DNA of 15,108 nucleotides, taken from NCBI GenBank assembly GCA_028282185.1, contig JANQIJ010000368.1, positions 1 to 15,108 of the forward strand. Reading direction: 5' to 3'. Of the stretch, positions 1-6,764 are shown piece by piece. Each line of letters begins with the position of its first letter. Position 1 is the first letter of the stretch. Under the pieces are notes generated by a model, which saw only the letters and a list, made by a program, of their open reading frames with translations, was not told where the DNA came from and ran no database searches. Source of the stretch: Rhodospirillales bacterium (GTDB lineage: Bacteria > Pseudomonadota > Alphaproteobacteria > Rhodospirillales > Casp-alpha2). The position numbers and the translations under genes are program-made.

Positions 1-1745
1 TCCACCATGTGTTCAACACCCCCGACGACCGCCTGATTTGGGACGTTGGTCATCAATGTTATCCGCACAAAATTTTGACCGGCCGGCGCGACCGCATGCA
101 TACCCTGCGCCAGGGCGGCGGGCTCTCAGGATTCACCAAAAGGACCGAGAGCGACTACGATCCCTTCGGCGCGGCCCATAGCTCGACGTCCATCTCCGCC
201 GGCCTCGGCATGGCCGTGGCCAGTGATCTGGCCGGCATCGAAAAGAACGTCATTGCCGTGATCGGCGACGGCGCGATGACCGCCGGCATGGCCTACGAGG
301 CAATGAACAATGCCGGCTCCATGGACGCCAACCTGATCGTCATCCTGAACGACAATGACATGTCGATCGCGCCGCCGGTGGGCGCTCTGTCCGCTTATCT
401 GTCGCGCCTGATTTCGTCGAAATCGTTCCGCTCGGCGCGGCATTTCGCCAAGGAGATTTCCAAGAAGTTCCCGCGCTCGTTGGAGCAAGCGGCGGCCAAG
501 GTCGACGAATACGCCCGCGGCATGGTCACCGGCGGGACCTTGTTCGAGGAACTGGGCTTTTATTACGTCGGTCCCGTGGACGGCCACAACTTGGATCACC
601 TGCTGCCGATCCTGAAGAACCTGCGTGACGATCAGGAGCCGGGGCCCGTCCTTTTGCATATCGTCACCGAAAAAGGCCATGGCTACAAACCGGCGGAGGA
701 ATCCGCCGACAAATATCATGGCGTCGCCAAGTTCGATATGGTCACCGGCAAGCAGCACAAGCCGACACCGAATGCGCCGAGCTATACCTCCGTTTTCGCC
801 AAGGCCCTGATCCAGGAGGCCAAGGACGATGACAGGGTGGTCGCGATCACCGCCGCCATGCCGAGCGGCACCGGGGTCGATAAGTTTTCCAAGGAGTTCC
901 CGGAACGCTCCTTCGACGTGGGCATCGCCGAACAGCACGGCGTGACCTTCGCCGCTGGGATGGCGACCGAGGGATACAAGCCCTTCTGCGCCATTTATTC
1001 GACGTTTCTTCAGCGCGCCTACGATCAGGTCGTGCACGACGTGGCGATCCAGGGACTGCCGGTTCGGTTCGCCCTGGATCGCGCCGGATACGTGGGGGCC
1101 GACGGCTCGACCCATTGCGGCGCCTTCGACCTGGCCTATCTTGGCACCTTGCCCGGTTTCGTTATCATGGCCCCCTCGGACGAGGCCGAACTGGTGCATA
1201 TGACGGCGACCGCGGTCACCATCGATGACGGACCGTCCGCGATCCGCTTTCCCCGGGGCGAAGGCGTGGGCGTCGAACTGCCGGCCCGGGGCGAGGTTCT
1301 GGAAATCGGCAAGGGACGCATCGTCCGCGAAGGCTCGACCGTGGCTATCCTGTCGATCGGCTCGCGCCTGGAAGAGGCCATGAAGGCGGCCGAGGAACTG
1401 GCGGCCAAGGGCCTGTCGACGACGGTTGCCGACGCGCGCTTCGCCAAGCCGATCGACGAAGGCCTGATCCGCGATCTGGCCACCCGTCATGAAGTCCTGG
1501 TGACCATCGAGGAGGCCGCCATCGGCGGTTTCGCGGCCCATGTCCTGCAATTCATGACCAATGAAGGGCTGTTGGAGAACGGTCTAAAGGTCCGCGCCAT
1601 GACCATGCCCGACGCCTTCCTGGAACAGGACAAACCGCACCTGCAATGCGCCCAGGCGGGGCTTTGCGCACCGGATATCGTCGAGACGGTGCTTGCCGCC
1701 CTGGGCCGGAAACCGGAACAAGGCGCCAAGCCAGCCCGGGCCTGA
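1..1745 (+). CDS. dxs: 1-deoxy-D-xylulose-5-phosphate synthase, 5'-truncated by window edge
   Basis: This enzyme joins pyruvate and glyceraldehyde 3-phosphate using thiamine diphosphate, the first step of the MEP isoprenoid pathway in the cytoplasm. The reading frame is open to the left edge: the codons before the GTG at position 9 read His-His, continuing into VFNTPDDRLIWDVGHQ, a typical internal Dxs segment. The GTG is therefore an internal Val, and roughly the first 60-80 residues lie outside the window. Visible marks are the TPP-binding GDGAMTAG motif from about nt 264, HIVTEKGHGYKP near nt 658, the GIAEQHG motif with the catalytic Glu codon at 930-932, and DRAGYVGADGSTHCG from nt 1077. 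The transketolase C-terminal domain follows. tlyA starts 46 nt after the stop, which suggests an operon. Identity is secure from the motifs and the colinear length. Confidence 0.97.
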   Translation, partial: HHVFNTPDDRLIWDVGHQCYPHKILTGRRDRMHTLRQGGGLSGFTKRTESDYDPFGAAHSSTSISAGLGMAVASDLAGIEKNVIAVIGDGAMTAGMAYEAMNNAGSMDANLIVILNDNDMSIAPPVGALSAYLSRLISSKSFRSARHFAKEISKKFPRSLEQAAAKVDEYARGMVTGGTLFEELGFYYVGPVDGHNLDHLLPILKNLRDDQEPGPVLLHIVTEKGHGYKPAEESADKYHGVAKFDMVTGKQHKPTPNAPSYTSVFAKALIQEAKDDDRVVAITAAMPSGTGVDKFSKEFPERSFDVGIAEQHGVTFAAGMATEGYKPFCAIYSTFLQRAYDQVVHDVAIQGLPVRFALDRAGYVGADGSTHCGAFDLAYLGTLPGFVIMAPSDEAELVHMTATAVTIDDGPSAIRFPRGEGVGVELPARGEVLEIGKGRIVREGSTVAILSIGSRLEEAMKAAEELAAKGLSTTVADARFAKPIDEGLIRDLATRHEVLVTIEEAAIGGFAAHVLQFMTNEGLLENGLKVRAMTMPDAFLEQDKPHLQCAQAGLCAPDIVETVLAALGRKPEQGAKPARA

Positions 1746-1791
1746 TCACCCGTGTGAACAGGAGCCAGGCGGGGAGCACCGGGCTCTCGCC

Positions 1792-2541
1792 ATGAGCAAA
1801 CCGAAACCAAGTAAGACCAGACTGGACCATCTACTGGTCGACCGCGGATTGGCGGAGAACCGCACCCGGGCCCAGGCGCTCATCATGGCGGGCCTTGTCC
1901 TGGTGGACGACAAGCCCGTGGACAAGCCGGGCCACGGCGTCTCCGCCGCCTCGGACATCAGGGTCAAGGGCAAGGATCATCCTTGGGTCTCCCGGGGCGG
2001 CGTGAAACTGGACCACGGCCTTGGGCAATTCGCCATCGATCCCTCGGGCCAGGTTTGTTTGGATCTGGGCGCTTCCACGGGCGGCTTTACGGACGTCCTT
2101 CTGGCGCAAGGGGCGGCCAAGGTCTATGCCGTCGACGTCGGCCACGGTCAGTTGGATTGGAAGCTTAGAAACGACGACCGGGTCGTGGTCCTGGAAAAGA
2201 CCAATGCCAGGAACCTCTCGTCGACGGAGGTGCCCGAGCCCGTCGGCCTGATCGTCTGCGACGTCAGTTTCATCGGGCTTGAAAAAGTCCTGCCCGCGGC
2301 CCTGGCGCTGGCCGCCCCGGACGCCCATCTGGTCGCCCTGATCAAACCGCAGTTTCAGGCGGGTCGCGACCATGTGGGCAAGGGGGGCGTGGTGCGCGAC
2401 CCCGCCGTTCACCGGCAGGTCTGCGACGCGGTCGAGACGTTCATCCGGGACGACCGCGGTTGGGAAGTGCTGGGCATCTCGCCCAGCCCCATCAAGGGTC
2501 CCGAGGGCAATGTAGAGTTTCTAATTTGCGCCAGATTTTGA
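1792..2541 (+). CDS. tlyA: TlyA-family 16S/23S rRNA 2'-O-methyltransferase (hemolysin A family)
   Basis: The family transfers a methyl group from SAM to ribose 2'-OH in rRNA. The ATG at 1792 gives 249 residues and begins directly before the S4 RNA-binding domain (about residues 8-65); a longer in-frame extension would run into dxs and lacks family similarity. The FtsJ-like domain follows, with the SAM motif LDLGASTGGFTD at about 90-101. The K-D-K-E tetrad known in mycobacterial TlyA is present as K72, D157 (CDVSF), K185 (LIKPQF) and E242 (GNVEFL). The oddity is the 3' end: codons 241-249 (2512-2538) switch abruptly to AT-rich usage, and the last 21 nt overlap the convergent gene at 2521-3774. 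The protein still reads as full length, so the tail was probably replaced by incoming DNA that kept the essential Glu codon. Confidence 0.95.
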   Translation: MSKPKPSKTRLDHLLVDRGLAENRTRAQALIMAGLVLVDDKPVDKPGHGVSAASDIRVKGKDHPWVSRGGVKLDHGLGQFAIDPSGQVCLDLGASTGGFTDVLLAQGAAKVYAVDVGHGQLDWKLRNDDRVVVLEKTNARNLSSTEVPEPVGLIVCDVSFIGLEKVLPAALALAAPDAHLVALIKPQFQAGRDHVGKGGVVRDPAVHRQVCDAVETFIRDDRGWEVLGISPSPIKGPEGNVEFLICARF

Positions 2542-3774
2542 TTTGATTGCTTTGTCGATCAGGCTCGTAATGAGCCTCACGGCATGTTCATCGGTAATCT
2601 TAGTATCGCTGTCCGTTACGTTGATTGCCTGTCCAAACATTCGTTCGCTTAAATGCTTTTTGATTTCTTGTTGTTGCGCAGGATCTAGAGCATTGATGAA
2701 TGGATCAATCGCCTTTACTTCGAGAGCAAACCAACGCGTTCTTTTCTCATTGTTTCGGTGTTTTGTGGATTGTTGTGCGGAATATGCTGAACCCCACAGC
2801 AACACCCCAGCGAGCGAAATTGTCGCGAGGAGTTTTGGCCAGAGAATAATATGTTCGGAAGTCATGCTCCCGTTTGTGAAATAGGCGATTGATAACCACG
2901 CCGTCGTTGCTATCAAAAACGTTATTGAAACGACCCGCCAACGATCAGCCTGTGCTTTTTCTTCATCTGCATTGTTGAAGTAAGCGCCACTCACGCTATC
3001 GCCTGCAGACAATTGATATAACTCAAGAATTCTTTGGTGTTTGTTGTCGGCGTCTTCAATGAGATGCTCGATCCGAGCATCAAAACTCTCGAAAGAGTCT
3101 TCTAGTTTTTTGTTTAGTTCGTTGTGTGTTTGCCGAATATCGCTAGAGGCTTTTTCGTCAATGTTTTGCCTCCAAGAACTATATTCAGCCAACCTTTGGT
3201 TTTGGGTTTCCGAGAATTGCTTCTGCCATTCTGAAAAATGCTGATCAATATCCTTGCGTCTTGTTTCAATCTGAGATGAGAGGACTTCAAGATTCTTCTT
3301 GAATTCCTCAATCAGTGACTTTTGATCTGCGATTTCATTTTCTAACTCTGACTTCTTCGCGATTACCGATTCGGCAAATCTATCTGCTTCTTTTTCGAAT
3401 GCTTTGACTTCTGATTTAGAAGGTGTTCGCTTTGCAAAACCTACAAGGATGGCTAGTTGGTTCAACTGGGTTTCAAGTTGATTGTTTGCGTTTGTTAGGT
3501 GGCCAAGGTCTCGGTTTTGAACATATGAGTTCACCTGATTCAACACATGTGGAACCAGATGGTTGTTTAGGCTTGTGAGGAGTGTTTGTGGAACTAACTC
3601 AGGGTCGGCCCGAGCAAGCACTTTTTGATATGCGGTGACACATTTCGAAATACGTCGGCGTTCTGTGAATTCTTCGACGCTCTCGCCGTCAAACTTGGAA
3701 CTCGTATGGCTCTTCAGCTGAGAAAGCGTATGGTGAATGGGATGTGCGTCGAATTGCTCCTGCCATCTACTCAT
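2521..3774 (-). CDS. Coiled-coil protein with two transmembrane segments, function unknown
   Basis: This is a 417-residue protein of no family I can name. Residues 1-115 are mixed helical. Residues about 120-250 are rich in Glu, Lys, Gln and Ser with heptad-like spacing and look like a long coiled coil. A short linker is followed by two hydrophobic stretches at about 281-299 and 313-331, suggesting a membrane hairpin with both ends on the same side. The C-terminal part has a conserved-looking block, ALEVKAIDPF to SERMFGQ (350-382). There is no signal peptide and no catalytic motif I recognise. AT-rich codon use sets it apart from all neighbours. A weak AAGG lies about 10 nt before the ATG. 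It converges on tlyA with a 21-nt overlap. Coiled-coil plus membrane architecture is common among effectors in accessory islands, but a defence role here is only a guess. Confidence 0.85.
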   Translation of the reverse strand: MSRWQEQFDAHPIHHTLSQLKSHTSSKFDGESVEEFTERRRISKCVTAYQKVLARADPELVPQTLLTSLNNHLVPHVLNQVNSYVQNRDLGHLTNANNQLETQLNQLAILVGFAKRTPSKSEVKAFEKEADRFAESVIAKKSELENEIADQKSLIEEFKKNLEVLSSQIETRRKDIDQHFSEWQKQFSETQNQRLAEYSSWRQNIDEKASSDIRQTHNELNKKLEDSFESFDARIEHLIEDADNKHQRILELYQLSAGDSVSGAYFNNADEEKAQADRWRVVSITFLIATTAWLSIAYFTNGSMTSEHIILWPKLLATISLAGVLLWGSAYSAQQSTKHRNNEKRTRWFALEVKAIDPFINALDPAQQQEIKKHLSERMFGQAINVTDSDTKITDEHAVRLITSLIDKAIKSKSGAN

Positions 3775-3810
3775 GAGGAAGGCCTTGTCTTCATGATAAA
3801 TTTACGAGCA

Positions 3811-3816
3811 GTTATA
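3811..3816 (-). promoter_or_regulatory. Possible -10 element for the coiled-coil membrane gene
   Basis: Read on the minus strand this is TATAAC, placed 36 nt upstream of the gene's ATG. No good -35 hexamer lies at the usual distance, so the call rests on position and the AT-rich hexamer only. Confidence 0.25.
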
Positions 3817-3897
3817 GCACATACCCAGGGTTGATGGCCTTCTAATGAAATGCGACGCGTAGATATCGACTTTTTGGCGCAAAGAACCCAGGAAAGA

Positions 3898-4224
3898 TCA
3901 GCCAGCCTCAACCGCCCCGCCCGCCATGGCCCAGGCCTGAATGCCGCCGGTGAGGTTATAGGCCTCGTCCACCATGTCGTTTTGCAGCAAATAGGTTCCC
4001 ACCTGCAAAGACCGCATACCCATGGCGCAGACGAAGACGAGCTTCTTGCCGTCGTCGCTATCGGGCAGGACGCCCGGGTTGAAGGCCGACATGGGAATAT
4101 GGACGGCGCCGGGAATGCGGGCCTGGACCAGTTCGTCCGCCTCGCGCACATCGATGATCACGGCTTCGCCGGCCTCGACCCAGTCCTTCACCTGACTGGC
4201 TTCTGTTTCACTCATCTGTTTCAT
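3898..4224 (-). CDS. Single-domain rhodanese-like sulfurtransferase
   Basis: Rhodanese domains carry a persulfide on an active-site cysteine and hand sulfur to acceptors such as thiols or biosynthetic proteins. From the ATG at 4224 the protein has 108 residues, the usual size of a GlpE-like single-domain enzyme, with no signal peptide, so it is probably cytoplasmic. Visible marks are IIDVREADE (23-31), ARIPGAVHIP (35-44), the active-site loop CAMGMRS (Cys66, Arg71) and the closing NLTGGIQAW (90-98). The frame is open to a GTG at 4251, but the predicted promoter would start transcription at about 4253, leaving almost no leader, so the ATG is preferred. The gene is divergent from the TPR gene. 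The physiological sulfur acceptor cannot be told. Confidence 0.9.
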   Translation of the reverse strand: MKQMSETEASQVKDWVEAGEAVIIDVREADELVQARIPGAVHIPMSAFNPGVLPDSDDGKKLVFVCAMGMRSLQVGTYLLQNDMVDEAYNLTGGIQAWAMAGGAVEAG

Positions 4225-4259
4225 GGTCGTATCTGATCCCAAGGTGTTCACTGGCCGTG

Positions 4260-4288
4260 CATATAAGCGTCCAAGGCCGTTGCGCCAA
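4260..4288 (-). promoter_or_regulatory. Predicted sigma-70-type promoter of the rhodanese gene
   Basis: On the minus strand TTGGCG (4288-4283) and TATATG (4265-4260) are separated by exactly 17 nt. Transcription would start near 4253, about 29 nt ahead of the ATG at 4224. Both hexamers are close to consensus for a GC-rich alphaproteobacterium. Confidence 0.5.
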
Positions 4289-4291
4289 CGG
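4277..4291. promoter_or_regulatory. 15-bp perfect palindrome over the rhodanese -35 element
   Basis: CCGTTG-CGC-CAACGG has two perfect 6-bp arms with a 3-bp centre. It covers the -35 hexamer of the predicted rhodanese promoter and lies 22 nt before the TPR gene's ATG. It could be an operator shared by the divergent pair. No regulator is identified. Confidence 0.35.
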
Positions 4292-4313
4292 AAAAGAGGC
4301 GCGATAACGGGGC

Positions 4314-5624
4314 ATGGCGATTTTCCATGATCCCAGGGGCCTGTCCCGGACCGCCGCGACGGCCGATGCGGCCGCCGCTTACGACAAGACCGTTCAGGCC
4401 TATCTGGCCATGACGCCCGATGCGGGCGATCTTCTGAAGGCGACGCTGGCGGCCGATGGCGAGATGGTCATGGCCCATTGCCTGAAGGGCTATTTCATGA
4501 TGCTCATGGCCATGGGCGGCTTGTTGCCCAAGGCCGAAAAGGCGGCGGCCATGGCCCGGGAGACGGCCGAGGGGGCGACGGACCGAGAGCGCCTGCATGT
4601 CCGGGCGTTGGAACATTGGGCCGGGCGGGATTTGGCGGGGGCGGCGGTAATCTGGGAAGATATCCTGCTCGATCATCCGAGGGACATCCTGGCCGCCCGG
4701 TTGGCCCATTTCGCCCATTTCTATGCCGGGGAAAGCCGGCACCTGCGGGATTCCGTCAACCGCGTTCTGCCCCATTGGGACCGCGACGTGCCCGGCTATT
4801 CCTACGTCAAGGGCATGCAGGCCTTCGGATCGGAAGAGGCGGGGGACTACGCCGTGGCCCAGGCGGCAGCCGAGGAAGCCATCGAGTTGGAGCCCAACGA
4901 CCCTTGGGCCGTCCATGCCTATGCCCATGTCATGGAGATGCGGAACCGCCCGGAAGACGGATTGGCCTGGATCGAGCGCCTGCGCCCCTATTGGACGCAA
5001 GCCCATAACTTTCAGAACCACATCTGGTGGCATGAATGCCTGATGTTTCTGGCGCAAGACCGCCAGGCAGATGCGTTGTCCCAGTATGACGCCCATGTCT
5101 TCGATGCCGACGGCGACGAGTATTTGGACCTGTGCAATGCGGCGTCGCTTCTCCAGCGTCTGGAGATCCTGGGCCTGGATGTCGGTGAACGCTGGCAGCC
5201 CTTGGGCGAGAAAGTCCGGGGCCGCACGGAGGAACATCTCCTGACCTTCATCGACCTGCACTATGCCCTGATCCTGGCGGCGGCCGGCGACGACAAGGTG
5301 CATGAAATGCGCGAGTTCACGGCCCGCCACGAAGGGACAGCGGAAGATTCCAACCTGCCCATCATGAAGGCCCTGGGCCTGCCCATGATCGACGCCTTGA
5401 TCGCCTATCGCACGGGCCGGTATGCCGATGCCGCGCAGGCGATCCTGCCGATCCGCTACGAGCTCTGGATGATGGGCGGCAGCCACGCCCAGCGCGACCT
5501 GTTCGCGTTGATCCTCATCGATGCCGCGCGCAAGGCGGGGGACGAACGCCTGCACGGGGCGCTCTTGGCCGAACGGCGGGCGGCGGCGCCGGATGATTTT
5601 TGGGTCGCGGCCTTATCGGTCTAG
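4314..5624 (+). CDS. TTC38/StaR-like tetratricopeptide repeat protein
   Basis: The 436-residue protein resembles the bacterial relatives of TTC38, a helical-repeat family without an established reaction. It is built of paired helices throughout. One clear TPR-like unit runs from about residue 165 to 205 (YVKGMQAFGSEEAGDY to ELEPNDPWAVHAYAHVMEM). Conserved-looking His/Trp-rich stretches are LAHFAHFYAGE (130-140), HAYAHVMEM (201-209) and HNFQNHIWWHECLMFL (231-246), with a GGSHAQRDLF stretch near the C-terminus. There is no signal peptide or membrane segment, so it is probably cytoplasmic. The ATG at 4314 is preceded by a purine-rich AAAGAGG about 14 nt upstream, a weak site. Family assignment is fairly sure; the role is unknown. 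Its stop lies 16 nt from the convergent asparaginase stop. Confidence 0.85.
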   Translation: MAIFHDPRGLSRTAATADAAAAYDKTVQAYLAMTPDAGDLLKATLAADGEMVMAHCLKGYFMMLMAMGGLLPKAEKAAAMARETAEGATDRERLHVRALEHWAGRDLAGAAVIWEDILLDHPRDILAARLAHFAHFYAGESRHLRDSVNRVLPHWDRDVPGYSYVKGMQAFGSEEAGDYAVAQAAAEEAIELEPNDPWAVHAYAHVMEMRNRPEDGLAWIERLRPYWTQAHNFQNHIWWHECLMFLAQDRQADALSQYDAHVFDADGDEYLDLCNAASLLQRLEILGLDVGERWQPLGEKVRGRTEEHLLTFIDLHYALILAAAGDDKVHEMREFTARHEGTAEDSNLPIMKALGLPMIDALIAYRTGRYADAAQAILPIRYELWMMGGSHAQRDLFALILIDAARKAGDERLHGALLAERRAAAPDDFWVAALSV

Positions 5625-5640
5625 GCCCGGGGCACGGCCA

Positions 5641-6657
5641 TCATCCCGCCGTCAATTCGCCCCGCAGGTTTCGCTGCATGGCTTGGGCCGTTTTCTCCCG
5701 GCTCAGTCCTTGGGCGAAGAGGACATGCATCTTGGTGAAGGCGGCCTCGGTGGTCATGTCATGGCCGCTGATCACACCGCGATCGGCGAGGCGCGCACCG
5801 GCCGCATAGCGGCCCAAGGACACGCGGCCTTCCAGGCATTCGGAGACGGCGACGGTCAGCACACCGGCCCGGTCGGCGCGGTCCAGGGCATCCAGGAACG
5901 CCCTGTCGCCGGTGGGTGCCGTGCCGACGCCGTAACAGCGGAGGATCAAGCCTCTGATCCCGGTGCCGGTCAGGGCGTCGATGATCGCCGCCGGCATGCC
6001 CGGATAAAGCCGGAGCACGGCCAGGTTTACGTCCCGGTAGGCGATGGGGGCATCGGTCATGGCCGGAACCGCGGGCAGGCCGTTGACCTCGTTGAACCGG
6101 ATATGGGTGCCGATCTCGGCAAGGGCCGAGAAGTTGGGGGACAAGAAGGCGTCCAGTTCCGTGGCGCTCACTTTGGTTGCCCGGTTGCCGCGCAGGATGC
6201 GGCGTCCGAAGCAGACGGCGACCTCGGCCAACCGGCCGGTGGCGATGGCCTGCACGGCGCTCAGCAAGTTGGCTTGCGCGTCGTTGCGCACTTCGCAGAG
6301 CGGAATCTGGGACCCGGTGACCAGAACCGGCTTGTTCAGTCCCGCCAACAGGAACGACAGGGCCGAGGCCGTATAGGCCAGGGTGTCCGTGCCGTGAATG
6401 ACGATGAAGCCGTCATGGGCGTCGCGCGCGCCATGGATGTCGGCGGCCAGGCGGTACCAGTCCCCCGGCGTGGCGTTGGCGCTTTCGATGGGCTTCGCGT
6501 ATTCCTCAAGGTCGTAGGCCGGCATGGCGGGGTCGGACAGTTCGGGCAGGCGGGCTGCGATCAAGGCGGCCAAGTCGGGGGCGGGCACGTAACTGTCACC
6601 GGCCCGGCGCATGCCGAAGGTGCCGCCCGTGTAGATGATGCAAAGCCGCCCGGTCAT
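5641..6657 (-). CDS. ansA: Type I L-asparaginase (cytoplasmic)
   Basis: This enzyme hydrolyses L-asparagine to aspartate and ammonia. At 338 residues it matches the usual type I (AnsA) length and lacks a signal peptide, unlike the periplasmic type II enzyme. Catalytic marks are YTGGTFGM near the N-terminus (nucleophile Thr13 by alignment with E. coli AnsA), the second motif IHGTDTLAYT with Thr90 and Asp91, and Lys162 in RGNRATKVSA. VTGSQIPL at 113-120 is also typical. The ATG at 6657 has a good AAGGAAG ribosome binding site 7 nt upstream. The symporter gene lies upstream on the same strand, a sensible pairing of amino-acid uptake and breakdown. However, a strong hairpin and U-tract end only 17 nt before the ATG, so expression probably depends on readthrough or attenuation. 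Confidence 0.93.
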   Translation of the reverse strand: MTGRLCIIYTGGTFGMRRAGDSYVPAPDLAALIAARLPELSDPAMPAYDLEEYAKPIESANATPGDWYRLAADIHGARDAHDGFIVIHGTDTLAYTASALSFLLAGLNKPVLVTGSQIPLCEVRNDAQANLLSAVQAIATGRLAEVAVCFGRRILRGNRATKVSATELDAFLSPNFSALAEIGTHIRFNEVNGLPAVPAMTDAPIAYRDVNLAVLRLYPGMPAAIIDALTGTGIRGLILRCYGVGTAPTGDRAFLDALDRADRAGVLTVAVSECLEGRVSLGRYAAGARLADRGVISGHDMTTEAAFTKMHVLFAQGLSREKTAQAMQRNLRGELTAG

Positions 6658-6674
6658 GGTCTGTCTTCCTTGGT

Positions 6675-6717
6675 AAAAAACGCGGCAGAGGCGGCCATTT
6701 TGGCGGGCCGCCTCTGC
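6675..6717 (-). terminator. Intrinsic terminator (or attenuator) between symporter and asparaginase
   Basis: On the minus strand a perfect 12-bp stem (arms 6706-6717 and 6685-6696, 9-nt loop) is followed by CGCG and then six T residues at 6680-6675. This has the shape of a Rho-independent terminator ending the symporter transcript. Its U-tract stops 17 nt before the asparaginase ATG and abuts that gene's ribosome binding site, leaving no room for a separate promoter behind it. Confidence 0.85.
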
Positions 6718-6764
6718 TTATCCGATGGAACCGCGACGGGAGGCGGCGATCGGAAGTTGGGCCG

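Larger units (their letters stand above)
2512..3850. other. AT-rich, horizontally acquired segment
   Basis: Base composition drops sharply here. Hand counts of single 60-base lines give 24/60 and 27/60 G+C inside the segment (lines 3061 and 3121), against 45/60 in tlyA (line 2281). The left edge falls within the last nine codons of tlyA. The right edge is diffuse, between about 3835 and the end of the rhodanese gene at 3898. The only convincing gene inside is the minus-strand coiled-coil membrane protein. No integrase, transposase or tRNA is visible, so this is either cargo left by a lost element or a single-gene transfer. A 7-bp direct repeat, TTCTAAT, occurs at 2519-2525 and 3840-3846, but it is short enough to be chance. 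Confidence 0.7.

Noticed and set aside
126..1550. Long minus-strand open frame opposite dxs (474 codons)
   Set aside because: It mirrors the well-supported dxs gene; open antisense frames are expected in GC-rich DNA, and the translation has no recognisable family.
2519..3846. TTCTAAT direct repeat at both edges of the AT-rich segment as attachment or target-site duplication
   Set aside because: Only 7 bp, and comparing two windows of about 60 bp each would give such a match fairly often by chance; the flanking bases do not extend it.
3859..3900. Remnant of the original tlyA 3' end beyond the AT-rich gene
   Set aside because: One frame reads VDIDFLAQR, slightly like the TlyA tail, but there is no stop in place and nucleotide identity to 2512-2541 is weak.
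4248..5555. Minus-strand open frame opposite the TPR gene (435 codons)
   Set aside because: Antisense mirror of a gene with clear protein-family similarity; composition rich in Gly, Arg, Gln and His is typical of such mirrors.
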